NCBI RefSeq assembly: GCF_038024065.1
Contig: NZ_CP150667.1
Span: 372,001-436,000 of the forward strand
DNA: 64,000 nucleotides
Source: Polaribacter sejongensis
GTDB taxonomy: Bacteria; Bacteroidota; Bacteroidia; Flavobacteriales; Flavobacteriaceae
Direction: 5' to 3'
This document shows positions 28,582 through 37,219 of the stretch, piece after piece (positions within the stretch are counted from its first letter, which is position 1; every line of letters starts with the position of its first letter). Below the pieces are notes generated by a model, which saw nothing but the letters and a program-made list of their open reading frames with translations, had not been told where the DNA came from and made no database searches. The translations under genes were made by a program, and so were the position numbers.

Positions 28582-29835
28582 ATGATAAAAGAAATAGTTA
28601 TTAGAATCTCAAAAGGTTCAATTTTAATTTTGTGTTTGGTACTAACAAACTGTAAAGATTCTAATAAGAAATTAAAAGAAACTACAGTTGTTTCAAACAT
28701 AGAAAAAACATTAAATTTTAATTTAGAAAGTGCAATTGCAGATTGTCAAACACAATTAGAAAGAGCTGTGCCTAAATTAACAGATTTAACAAAACATCCA
28801 AGGTTTATAGAAAAAGAAGATACAGACTGGCATCAAGTACCTAATGATAAATTAATGTGGACTTCTGGGTTTTATCCAGGGATTTTATGGTATGCTTACG
28901 ATGTAACTGGAGATAATAAATGGAAAAAAGAAGCAATTAAGCGTACAGAAGTTTTTGAAGATTTTAAGAACATTACAGAACATCATGATATTGGTTTTAT
29001 GATGTTTCCTGCCTATGGTAACGGTTTTAAAATAGGTGATAAAAAAGAATATAAAGACATCTTATTAACATCTGCAAACTCTCTTGCAACAAGATTTAAT
29101 CCAAATGTAGGAACGATAAAATCTTGGTCTAATAAAATGCATCCAAGATGGAAACAGCACATTACTATTATAGATAATATGTTAAATTTAGAATTGTTGT
29201 TTTGGTCAGCAAAAAATGGAGGGAATCCTGTACATTATGATATGGCTGTAAAGCATGCAGAAACAACTATGAATAATCATTTTAGAGAAGATTTAACTTC
29301 ATGGCATGTTATAGAATATGATTCTATAAATGGAAAGGTATTAAACAGACACACAAAGCAAGGTTTTGCAGACGATAGCAGATGGTCTAGAGGGCAAGCT
29401 TGGGGAGTATATGGCTACACAATGGTGTACAAAGAAACTAAAGATAAAAAGTTTTTAGATTTTGCTAAAAAACTAGCGGATAAATACATTTCATTATTAC
29501 CAGAAGATATGATTCCTGCCTGGGATTTTGATGTGCAGAGTGATCCAAAAGAAGAAAAAGATGCTTCTGCAGCAGCAGTTGTAGCATCTGCTTTAATAGA
29601 TTTAAGTTCTTTTGTAGAAAGTAAAGAAGAGCAAGTAAAATATTTGAATGCAGGTATAAAAATGTTAAATTCTTTAAGTTCTAAAAAATATTCTGGTGTT
29701 GGTAAATCAGATGCTTTTTTATTACATTCTACTGGTGCAAAATCTTTAGGATGGGAAATTGATGTTGCTTTAATTTATGCAGATTATTATTATATAGAAG
29801 CTTTGTCTAGATTAAAAAAGTTAGAAAAAAAGTAG
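28582..29835 (+). CDS. GH88 unsaturated glucuronyl hydrolase, lipoprotein
   Basis: This 417-aa protein has a lipobox ending in LTNC (Cys24), so it is periplasmic or membrane-tethered. Family signatures of glycoside hydrolase family 88 are seen: MWTSGFYPGILWYAYDVTGD near residues 93-112, EHHDIGFMMFPAYGNG with the likely catalytic Asp136, WSRGQAWGVYG, and PAWDFD near the active-site rim. GH88 hydrates the C4-C5 double bond of lyase products and so releases the unsaturated uronate for KduI/KduD and the amino sugar for the kinase/NagB route. It is first gene of an operon of four (GH88, lipoprotein, PL8, beta-helix protein). GH105 is a less likely alternative family. Confidence 0.92.
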   Translation: MIKEIVIRISKGSILILCLVLTNCKDSNKKLKETTVVSNIEKTLNFNLESAIADCQTQLERAVPKLTDLTKHPRFIEKEDTDWHQVPNDKLMWTSGFYPGILWYAYDVTGDNKWKKEAIKRTEVFEDFKNITEHHDIGFMMFPAYGNGFKIGDKKEYKDILLTSANSLATRFNPNVGTIKSWSNKMHPRWKQHITIIDNMLNLELLFWSAKNGGNPVHYDMAVKHAETTMNNHFREDLTSWHVIEYDSINGKVLNRHTKQGFADDSRWSRGQAWGVYGYTMVYKETKDKKFLDFAKKLADKYISLLPEDMIPAWDFDVQSDPKEEKDASAAAVVASALIDLSSFVESKEEQVKYLNAGIKMLNSLSSKKYSGVGKSDAFLLHSTGAKSLGWEIDVALIYADYYYIEALSRLKKLEKK

Positions 29836-29888
29836 TTTACTTATTTTTATACTTGTTTAAGGTTAACCTCTAAAATAATTTTACCGTA

Positions 29889-30644
29889 ATGATATTAAAA
29901 TCCCCTATTTTATTTTGTTCGTTTAAAAAGCTAGTTTTTACTTCCTTTTTTTTATTTTGTCTATTAGCTAGTTGTACAAAAGAAACAGCGTTTTCTAATA
30001 CTTTTACAAGTAATTTTAAAGAAGGAGAAACCGAACAGTATCTTAAATTAGATTATTGGACAAAAAATCCTAAGGATTGGCAAGTAACAAATGATAGAAT
30101 TGAATGTCTGGTAAGTGAAAAAAATAGTAACATTCACCTTTTAACAAGACGGTTAGAAAATAATAATGGAGATATAGAAATTAAAGTGCATTTAGGTATT
30201 CTTAATGATGAGGTTTCTAATAAAAACTGGGTAGGTTTCCATATTGGAGATAAATTGAATGAGAAAGATAATTACAATATTAGAAAAGGCATTGATATTG
30301 GTATTTGTACAAACGGAACTTTATTTATTGGTAAGCTAAATTCAAACCAAAAAAATAGTAATCTAATTAATGCTTTAAAAACCGGAGTGTACTTACAGCT
30401 TTTAATAATAAATAATAAGAAAGGTAATTATACATTAGATTTTTCTGCTTTAGAAGAAAAAAGCGGTAAGGTTTTAACAAGAATTTCCAAAAAAAATGTT
30501 TCAGAAAAGCAACTGGTTGGTAGTTTTAGCTTGGTTAGTAATTTTGAAAACGAGAACAATAATAGTACCGCAAATAAAACTAAAAGTGTTTGGTTTAAAG
30601 AGTGGAAAATAGAAGGTTCTAAAGTTACTAGACTTAAAGTTTAA
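29889..30644 (+). CDS. Lipoprotein with laminin-G-like beta-sandwich
   Basis: This 251-aa lipoprotein has Cys29 (LLASC). The mature part reads like a concanavalin A/laminin-G type domain: DYWTKNPKDWQVTNDRIECL, NIHLLTRRLENNNGDIEIKV, NWVGFHIGD, and a final KSVWFKEWKIEG strand. Similar segments occur as N-terminal modules in some secreted phosphatases and DUF1080-like proteins, but no catalytic domain is attached here. It lies between GH88 and the PL8 lyase in the same operon, so a surface or periplasmic glycan-binding role is the simplest idea (inference). Confidence 0.7.
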   Translation: MILKSPILFCSFKKLVFTSFFLFCLLASCTKETAFSNTFTSNFKEGETEQYLKLDYWTKNPKDWQVTNDRIECLVSEKNSNIHLLTRRLENNNGDIEIKVHLGILNDEVSNKNWVGFHIGDKLNEKDNYNIRKGIDIGICTNGTLFIGKLNSNQKNSNLINALKTGVYLQLLIINNKKGNYTLDFSALEEKSGKVLTRISKKNVSEKQLVGSFSLVSNFENENNNSTANKTKSVWFKEWKIEGSKVTRLKV

Positions 30645-30685
30645 GTAAGTTTTTTAATACCTAATAACATAAAAAAGTAACAAAG

Positions 30686-33600
30686 ATGAAATTTTCAATA
30701 TTTATAAAAACGATTTTTATTTCAATTGTATTCTTTACAGCTACAGGTTTTGCACAACAAAATAAACCAGCAGTAGAGTCTTTTGAAAAAGAGTCCGTTT
30801 TAAGTGAATATAAAACTGAAAACAGTAATTTAATTACAAGTAAGAAACATTATAAATACGGAAAAAACTCCTTAAAATGGTCTTGGTCTGATAAGGCTTC
30901 TTTTGGTACTTCTAATTTTAAGTTTTTAACATTAGAAGAAAGTCCGTTAGCTTATGGAAACTATTTTCCTGCAAGCCCAACGTTGCAAATGGCAATATAC
31001 AATGAGGTTTCACAAGATGAAAAAATCACTATTTCTTATCAAAAAGACGGTAAGAAAGAAGTTTGGTTTAATCTTAGTTTAAACTTTACAGGTTGGCGAA
31101 AAATTTGGGTTCCTTTTTATGAAATGGATGGTAATGCACCTAAAAAAGGAACTGCTGTAAATTATGATTATTTTAAAATTACTACAACATCCAAAAACGG
31201 AACGTTGTTTTTTGATGACATTATTTTTTCTCAATACCAAGATGACAGACATCAATTTCCAGATAATTTAATTCCCTTTATAAAAGAAGATAAAAAGTTA
31301 AGAGAAGATTTTTGGATGCCACTTGCAGTGAATTTTAATCGTATTAAAAAGTTAGAAAAAAAACCAATTTCAGTTGCAACAAGGTTAGATTTAAACAAGT
31401 TTGAAAGCTTGATTACAAAAGATTTAGAAGTACCCAAAAAATATAAAACATACATAAATAGTCTTAAATCAGATTTTAATACTTTGGGTATTTATGAAAA
31501 AGAAGGAGTTGTGTTAGGTCCGCCTTTAACATTTTATGATCAACAAGAATACTTTAACAAAGACCAACAAGGAGTTAAAAGGTTTAATGATGTAAAAGCC
31601 TTTGGCGCAATTATGAGAAAGCTTTCTCACTTCTATGATAGATCTACGCCAGAAGAAACAAAACAAATAGAAGAAATGTTTGTTTTAGGTACAAAGTACT
31701 TTTTAGATCAGGGTTGGCAAGCTGGCACGAGTGGAGGAACAAGACATCATGTTGGTTATTTTGTTAGAGGAATCGCAGAAGGTTTTTTTACAATGAGAAA
31801 AACCTTATATAAAGAAGGTTTGTTAAATGATGTTGCAAACAGTATGCATTGGCTATTTAATTTAGGCATGTTATTAGACGATAAAAGTACTTTTAAAGTA
31901 AATATAGATTATTTAAATACACAATCTTATTATCATTTAATGCTTATTTTTTTAGTTGATAATCAAGAAGGTCAAGCTGCTTTGTTAAAAGCATATTCTA
32001 ATTATATGTCTATTATTTTAGCGCAACAAAATGAAGAATGGGGTTTTAAAATTGATGGAACTTCTTGGCATCATAATGGGCATTATCCTGCTTATGGATT
32101 AGGAGCTTTCCAAAATGTACCAAAAGTTATAAAAACACTTTCTAGAACAAGGTTTAGAGTAAAAACAGCAGGACATCAAAATTTTAAAAAGGCATTTTTA
32201 ACATCAAGTGAATATAGTCAACTATACAATTGGGGTTTTGGTAATGCGGGCAGACATCCTTTAGAAAATAACGGAATTGAATCTTTAAAAGATCAATATT
32301 TAATGATGGCACAATCTGGTAATCCAGAAGGTAATTCTAAAATAGATAGAGATGTTGCTGCGGCATATTTAAGACTTTGGGGCAAAGAAGATGTCTTTAA
32401 TAGTACTGTTTTTAGAGATATTGAAGGTATTGCAAGTCAAAAGTTAAAGCCATATAAAACATTGCCTTATGCAGCCACTGCAATACAAAGAAAAGGAAAT
32501 GATTGGGCGGCAATTATAAAAGGCTATAGTAAATATGTTTGGGCATCAGAAATTTATGTAGACGAAAATAGATATGGTAGATATCCTGCAAATGGTACCA
32601 TAGAATTATTAAATAATAAAGGAGAAAGTGGTAGTGGTTTCCGTCAAGAAGGTTGGGATTGGAACCGTTATCCTGGAGCTACTATAATTTATTTACCGCT
32701 TAAAGAATTAGAAACTAAAAAGCCATTGTTAATGTTTAGAAGCGATGAAACTTTTGCAGGAACAACAACACTAAATGGTAACGGAATTTTTGGAATGATT
32801 TTAAATGAGGGCAGTGGTTCTAATGCAGATGGAGACGATACTAAAAATGGTTTTCCAGGAAAATTAAAAGCAAAGAAATCTGTTTTTTCTTTTGGTGATA
32901 AACTAATTTCTATAGGAACTAATATTTCTAGCGTTGATACTAAAAATGCTACACAAACAAATTTATTTCAAAGTTTTTTACCAGACTCTAAGCAGGTGTT
33001 GTATTCTTCGAATGGAAAAATGAAAAAATTAGGAAGTAAAGAAGTCTTAACAAAGAACAGTTCTTCTAAAAAATGGATAATTGATCCTTATGGAAGTGGT
33101 TATTATTTATTATCTAAAAATGATACTTACATTCAGAAAAAAACACAAGATTCTTACCATAATAAATACTCAATACATACGGGTAAAATGAACGCCAAAG
33201 GAAAAGGTGTTAAAGAAACCCAAGGAGATTATGCAACAGGCTGGTTAAACCATGGTTTTGCTCCAAAAGATGCTTCTTATCAATATGTAATTTATCCTTT
33301 TTTAGATAAAAATAAGCAAGCTGATTTTAATAAATATGCTTCTAAAGACAATAGTTATACTATTTTAAGAGCAGATAATATAGCTCATATTGTAAAAGAT
33401 AAAGAATCAAAAATAACGGGTTATGTTGTATTTGAAGCAGATAAAAGTTTAGAAAACGGTTTATTAGAAAAAGTATCTAATCCTTGTTTGATAATGATTG
33501 GTAATGAAGAAACCAATGTTGCTGAATTAAGTGTTGTGCAACCAGATTTAAATTTCGAAGCATATAAAAAAAGTCGTTATATAAACTTTAGCAGGCCTGT

Positions 33601-33745
33601 ACCACTTTCTTTTACTCTTAAAGGAAAATGGAATACTTCTAAAACTAATTTTATAAAATCTATAAGTTATAAAGATGGTAATACAACGTTTTCATTAGAA
33701 TGTAAAGATGGTTTACCTAGAATTTTTTCTATTTCTAAAATATAA
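30686..33745 (+). CDS. PL8 polysaccharide lyase, chondroitin ABC lyase type
   Basis: This is a 1019-aa secreted protein with a signal peptide ending near residue 24 (TATGFAQ). A lyase N-terminal beta-sandwich (about 30-200, with GWRKIWVPFYEMDG and LFFDDIIFSQYQDDR) precedes the alpha-toroid catalytic domain and the C-terminal beta-sandwiches. Catalytic candidates align with Proteus chondroitinase ABC I: His463 and Tyr470 in DGTSWHHNGHYPAYG (same 7-residue spacing as His501/Tyr508) and Arg523 in NWGFGNAGRH. PL8 enzymes cleave hyaluronan and chondroitins by beta-elimination to unsaturated oligosaccharides. No lipobox is seen, so it is probably periplasmic or secreted. It is third gene of the GH88 operon. 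Confidence 0.93.
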   Translation: MKFSIFIKTIFISIVFFTATGFAQQNKPAVESFEKESVLSEYKTENSNLITSKKHYKYGKNSLKWSWSDKASFGTSNFKFLTLEESPLAYGNYFPASPTLQMAIYNEVSQDEKITISYQKDGKKEVWFNLSLNFTGWRKIWVPFYEMDGNAPKKGTAVNYDYFKITTTSKNGTLFFDDIIFSQYQDDRHQFPDNLIPFIKEDKKLREDFWMPLAVNFNRIKKLEKKPISVATRLDLNKFESLITKDLEVPKKYKTYINSLKSDFNTLGIYEKEGVVLGPPLTFYDQQEYFNKDQQGVKRFNDVKAFGAIMRKLSHFYDRSTPEETKQIEEMFVLGTKYFLDQGWQAGTSGGTRHHVGYFVRGIAEGFFTMRKTLYKEGLLNDVANSMHWLFNLGMLLDDKSTFKVNIDYLNTQSYYHLMLIFLVDNQEGQAALLKAYSNYMSIILAQQNEEWGFKIDGTSWHHNGHYPAYGLGAFQNVPKVIKTLSRTRFRVKTAGHQNFKKAFLTSSEYSQLYNWGFGNAGRHPLENNGIESLKDQYLMMAQSGNPEGNSKIDRDVAAAYLRLWGKEDVFNSTVFRDIEGIASQKLKPYKTLPYAATAIQRKGNDWAAIIKGYSKYVWASEIYVDENRYGRYPANGTIELLNNKGESGSGFRQEGWDWNRYPGATIIYLPLKELETKKPLLMFRSDETFAGTTTLNGNGIFGMILNEGSGSNADGDDTKNGFPGKLKAKKSVFSFGDKLISIGTNISSVDTKNATQTNLFQSFLPDSKQVLYSSNGKMKKLGSKEVLTKNSSSKKWIIDPYGSGYYLLSKNDTYIQKKTQDSYHNKYSIHTGKMNAKGKGVKETQGDYATGWLNHGFAPKDASYQYVIYPFLDKNKQADFNKYASKDNSYTILRADNIAHIVKDKESKITGYVVFEADKSLENGLLEKVSNPCLIMIGNEETNVAELSVVQPDLNFEAYKKSRYINFSRPVPLSFTLKGKWNTSKTNFIKSISYKDGNTTFSLECKDGLPRIFSISKI

Positions 33746-33795
33746 ATTTAAACACCTTCCTTTACAAGGTATTACTTATTAAAAAACATCTAAAT

Positions 33796-35031
33796 ATGTT
33801 AAAAATAAAAAAATATTTATTAATTATATTAAGTTCCTTTTTTTTGTTTTCTTGTACCGAATCTACTTCTAATGTTGGTAAAATAAATGAGAATGAAATA
33901 GCAGAGATAGTTAGTTCTGATGATACTAAAGATGCTATTACTTATGATTTTCTGATTACAAATGGGATGACATTTTTAGAAATAAATACAATATTAAATT
34001 CAGCATTAAGTGGTGATAGGGTAGCTGTAGAAGCTGGTACTTATAATATTACAGGAGAATTAGCAATTAAAGATGGTATTTCTATTTATGGAAAATCAGA
34101 AATTAGACCTGTTTTTACCGCAATAGAATCTTCATCAACAGAAATGTTAGAACAATATTGGAGTTCTAATAACAGTGATATAGAAATATATGGTATCGAA
34201 TTTAAAAACATTAGACTCAACTTAAGGTACGCAAGTAATACAACGATAAAATCTTGTGTTTTTGATTATGGTAAAAGAAAATTAGGAACAAATAAGTCTT
34301 TTACTCAAGATGCATATATTCAGCTATTCGAAACAAATAATATTCTACTTTCAGAAAATACTTTTAAAAGAAGACAAGGCAATAGCGGACGTGGAGTTTA
34401 TATTGTTGATTGTGAGAATACAGAAATTTTAAACAATACTTTTGGAAATGATAATGGAGATGAAGGTTATTTTGTTTGCAGCATAAATGACAATAGTGAC
34501 GGAACTGTTATTAAGGAAAACATTATAAAAAGAAATGAATCTTGGGTTAACCTAAACGAAACAGATCATGGTATTTATGTTCATAGTTTTAATAATGTAA
34601 CTATAGAAAATAATACAATTTCTGGTTGGCCTACAAATAGCAGTGGAGGTTCTATTAAGTTGCGTAATGGAGAAAATGCCACAATTAGAAACAATACAAT
34701 GAGTACTTCTGGTATATTAATGTATGTTTATGGAAACACTCCAGATCATCCTATTTTAAAAAATGTTGTCATTATTAATAATAATATTAATGTTGCAATT
34801 ACTACTACAGATGATATTTATCACGGAATTGGGTATTGGAGAGATACATTAGAAGAAGAGTTCTATGAAGAATCTATTAATATTACTGAAAATGTTTTAC
34901 CTAACGGAAACATTAAAATATCAAACCCTATAAATGTAGCGTCATTTAATAAAAATGGAGGAGGAGTTTTTAAAAATGATATTAAAGTTATTAATCTAGT
35001 TTCAGGTATTAATAATTCTGGTAATGATTAA
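33796..35031 (+). CDS. Right-handed parallel beta-helix lipoprotein, PL6-like
   Basis: This 411-aa lipoprotein has Cys20 (FLFSC). The body is a beta-helix with many Asn-rich turns (NNILLSENTF, NTEILNNTF, NVTIENNTI, NATIRNNTM). The stretch GIYVHSFNNVTIENNTISG followed by GGSIKLRNGENATIRNN resembles the active-site coil of family PL6 lyases (chondroitinase B, alginate lyase), where a Lys and an Arg catalyse. Here the Arg of KLRNG is kept, but the Lys-equivalent position seems to be His. It could be a divergent lyase, an epimerase or a binding protein. It is last gene of the GH88-PL8 operon, and a terminator follows. Confidence 0.75.
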   Translation: MLKIKKYLLIILSSFFLFSCTESTSNVGKINENEIAEIVSSDDTKDAITYDFLITNGMTFLEINTILNSALSGDRVAVEAGTYNITGELAIKDGISIYGKSEIRPVFTAIESSSTEMLEQYWSSNNSDIEIYGIEFKNIRLNLRYASNTTIKSCVFDYGKRKLGTNKSFTQDAYIQLFETNNILLSENTFKRRQGNSGRGVYIVDCENTEILNNTFGNDNGDEGYFVCSINDNSDGTVIKENIIKRNESWVNLNETDHGIYVHSFNNVTIENNTISGWPTNSSGGSIKLRNGENATIRNNTMSTSGILMYVYGNTPDHPILKNVVIINNNINVAITTTDDIYHGIGYWRDTLEEEFYEESINITENVLPNGNIKISNPINVASFNKNGGGVFKNDIKVINLVSGINNSGND

Positions 35032-35129
35032 TAGGTTATATTTATCTTAATATATTATTAAGTTTAAATAAAATCTCTTTTTTACGGTTAAGTGTTTGGT
35101 GGTTAGATGTAAACATAACAGTTTGTGAA

Positions 35130-35156
35130 AAAAAAGTGAATAAAATTCACTTTTTT
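35130..35156 (+). terminator. Intrinsic terminator at the end of the utilisation locus
   Basis: AAAAAAGTGAAT pairs with ATTCACTTTTTT over a three-base loop. It lies about 100 bp past the beta-helix gene. Confidence 0.88.
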
Positions 35157-35518
35157 ATATTAATTTATTTACAGAAACTAAATTTTAGTTTGTAATTAAA
35201 AATCGGTCTTTGGTATTTCTAATTTAATAGCTTGTAGTTTATTTGGGAGGCATCAAATCTATTACTTAAGTATTTAAAGCTACATATTTATCATAATATC
35301 TATTCTGTTTAATTTATTTTTGATGTATGGAGGTATTGTCTTTTTATAATAAAGTAAATAATCAAGAAAGTAAAAGACTTAACTCGGGGGTATAAGTAGC
35401 AAGAAGTAAATAAGTTATCATTGTTAAAAATAAAGGCAATAAAGGTCTTTTTACTTAACTGTATTTTCTGTTGATTGTAAAACATATAGTTTTATCCATT
35501 CTATCAACTTTGTCCAAG
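35157..35518. other. Non-coding AT-rich stretch after the utilisation locus
   Basis: No open frame or family is recognisable. A lone CTCGGGGGTATA patch near 35384-35394 resembles half of the C-rich regulator repeat in reverse orientation but lacks the second half. Confidence 0.4.
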
Positions 35519-35716
35519 TTAATATTTCTTTTTTTCAGTATTAGAAGGTTTGGTTGCACTATGGTGACTTTTTTGTAGATAATAAATATTAGCCATCACA
35601 AAAGCATTCTGTTTAGAACGCATTAAAATTTCTGGGGTAGTTACAGAGTTAATACCTTGATGTTCTTTTTTGTAATAATTTTCACATAGATTAGAAGGAT
35701 TACTTGGATATTTCAT
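35519..35716 (-). CDS. Hypothetical small protein, 65 aa
   Basis: This is a short polar protein (MKYPSNPSNLCENYYKKEHQ at the start, then NAFVMANIYYLQKSHHSATK). There is no signal peptide or membrane segment, and I do not recognise it. It is the only sizeable frame in a 1.2-kb gene-poor stretch. Just upstream of its start lies a 35-bp imperfect palindrome that recurs at 49.6 kb, which may be its promoter element or part of a decayed mobile repeat. Coding status is uncertain. Confidence 0.35.
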   Translation of the reverse strand: MKYPSNPSNLCENYYKKEHQGINSVTTPEILMRSKQNAFVMANIYYLQKSHHSATKPSNTEKKKY

Positions 35717-35729
35717 ATTTTGTTATTTA

Positions 35730-35818
35730 CCAATACAATATGTAATAAACTTATATTCTATTGGATTTTTGGATGTTTTGTTGTTCTAGTAGTATGCATT
35801 TATATTCTTTTAGCTGAC
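35730..35818. repeat. Dispersed repeat copy 1 with 35-bp palindromic head
   Basis: The first 35 bp start CCAATACAATATGTA and end TTCTATTGG, so the ends form an imperfect inverted repeat. A second copy of the same length lies at 49582-49616. Similarity continues weakly to a shared CTTTTAGCTG. It is probably the remnant of a small non-autonomous element or a conserved regulatory element. Confidence 0.6.
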
Positions 35819-36184
35819 TTGACTCTAGCTATTATAATCTTACTCATAATAGTTTTTTATGTTTTTATTTGATTAAGATTTTTCAAAACCTATTCCACTT
35901 CCTATATATAACAAAATTACAGCTCTCTATTTTTCTTGAAACTCCATAAAGCAAAGAGATTTGTTTTTAGATAGATGACTAATTCATATTCCCGTAATTA
36001 AAATATTTGACTTTATTTAATTTCATTTTTTTTAATGAAATGCTTTGAATTATAAGTTGTTAGATTATGTAAACGTAAAGTTATTTAAGAATTTATATTA
36101 AGAAATCAATTTACTAATTGCTATAACAAAACGAATATAAAAGGATCGTTTTATATATTAATAAATCACCTCACAAGTAATTTT
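35819..36184. other. Leader region before the photolyase cluster
   Basis: AT-rich, about 370 bp, with many stop codons in all frames. I see no gene or structured RNA. Confidence 0.4.
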
Positions 36185-36212
36185 GTTTAACAATAATTAA
36201 CATTAGTTAAAC
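36185..36212. promoter_or_regulatory. Inverted repeat GTTTAAC-N14-GTTAAAC before the photolyase cluster
   Basis: The two 7-bp arms are exact complements and a third related TTAAC lies between them. The site is 28-56 bp before the first gene and directly upstream of a TATATTTA box (36219-36226) that resembles the Bacteroidota -7 element. It is a plausible operator for a light- or stress-responsive regulator. No candidate regulator gene is adjacent. Confidence 0.5.
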
Positions 36213-36240
36213 ATTTTGTATATTTACACAAAAAATAGAG

Positions 36241-36408
36241 ATGTTCGGAATATTTAAAAAGAAATCAGAAGTACAAAAATTACAAAGTAAGTATGAAAAC
36301 CTTATGAAAGAGGCTTATTCTTTGTCTACTTCGGATAGAAAAAAGAGTGATGAAAAGACATGTGAGGCAGAAGAAGTGATGAAACAAATGTTAGCACTGA
36401 AAGCATAG
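36241..36408 (+). CDS. Lacal_2735/DUF6435 family small protein
   Basis: The 55-aa protein starts MFGIFKKKSEVQKLQSKYEN, which is the hallmark of this flavobacterial family. The rest is one helix with KKSDEKTCEAEEVMKQMLAL. It is too short for most gene callers. The function is unknown, but it is often encoded beside photolyase/cryptochrome genes in marine flavobacteria. It lies 12 bp before the DUF2452 gene and probably shares its transcript. Confidence 0.85.
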   Translation: MFGIFKKKSEVQKLQSKYENLMKEAYSLSTSDRKKSDEKTCEAEEVMKQMLALKA

Positions 36409-36420
36409 ATTTTAAAAGGT

Positions 36421-36822
36421 ATGAAAGAAGATAAAAAACCAGACAATGTAGTTTTTAATACAGAAACGCAAAAGTATGATGCATCGTTAAAACCATATGC
36501 AACTTCTGTTGGTGCTCCGGTGATAACAACTTCTGATAGTATTGCTTGGAAAAACAGAAGCATTAATAAGGTAAATCATAAAATGAAGTCGAAATATTTA
36601 GAGTTAAAAGCTGAATATGAAAATATGATGAAGGAGTATGAGTATAATAAAATGATTTTTGATGCGGAATTTACTTTTGAACCTATTCTTGGAGAAATAT
36701 ATCATTTGTACAAAAGAGATAACGAAGAAACTTTTTTGTCAATTATAGCTCCAAATGAATGTCGTTTTAATTCTTTAGGTAGTTTTTATTTAAGTGCAGA
36801 ACAAATTTGGCAAAAGATATAA
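36421..36822 (+). CDS. DUF2452 protein
   Basis: The 133-aa protein starts KEDKKPDNVVFNTETQKYDA and continues LKPYATSVGAPVI, typical of DUF2452. The C-terminal part (FTFEPILGEIYHLYKRDNEE, then FLSIIAPNEC) is the conserved core. No enzymatic motif is known for the family. The gene sits in the light/DNA-repair cluster and ends one base before the start of the next gene, which supports an operon. Confidence 0.88.
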   Translation: MKEDKKPDNVVFNTETQKYDASLKPYATSVGAPVITTSDSIAWKNRSINKVNHKMKSKYLELKAEYENMMKEYEYNKMIFDAEFTFEPILGEIYHLYKRDNEETFLSIIAPNECRFNSLGSFYLSAEQIWQKI

Positions 36823-36823
36823 T

Positions 36824-37114
36824 ATGAAATTAGAAACCAAACAATTTACAGAAAGAGAATTAGATCGTATTATAGAGATGGCTTGGGAAGATAGAACTCC
36901 TTTTGAAGCTATTGAATTTCAATTCGGCTTAGCAGAAAAGCAAGTGATACAAGTAATGCGAGGTAATTTAAAAGAATCAAGTTTTAAACGTTGGCGTAAA
37001 CGAGTGCATAGTGGTGTAAGTCAAAAACACTTAAAAAAACGCAATCCAGGTATTACACGTTTTAAATGTTCTCGTCAGAAAGCAATTTCGGGAAATAGAA
37101 TTAGTAAACGTTAA
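36824..37114 (+). CDS. TIGR03643 family protein
   Basis: The 96-aa protein contains FTERELDRIIEMAWEDRTPF followed by EAIEFQFGLAEKQVI, an HTH-like segment that defines TIGR03643, and a basic C-terminus rich in Arg, Lys and His (SFKRWRKRVH). I chose ATG 36824 since the family starts there. A start at 36794 would overlap the DUF2452 gene. Members are commonly found next to cryptochrome and DUF2256 genes. DNA binding is plausible but unproven. Confidence 0.85.
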   Translation: MKLETKQFTERELDRIIEMAWEDRTPFEAIEFQFGLAEKQVIQVMRGNLKESSFKRWRKRVHSGVSQKHLKKRNPGITRFKCSRQKAISGNRISKR

Positions 37115-37219
37115 TAAGAGGGAGATAGCGAGGTTATTACTTCCCATATTTTATAAGAATAAATATAAGATCTAAAAAAAACTCGAGTTTTACATCGAGG
37201 TAATTTATTTAAATATCTA

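Noticed and set aside
35384..35394. Lone CTCGGGGGTATA patch as a regulator site
   Set aside because: Single half only, and no gene lies in the matching direction.
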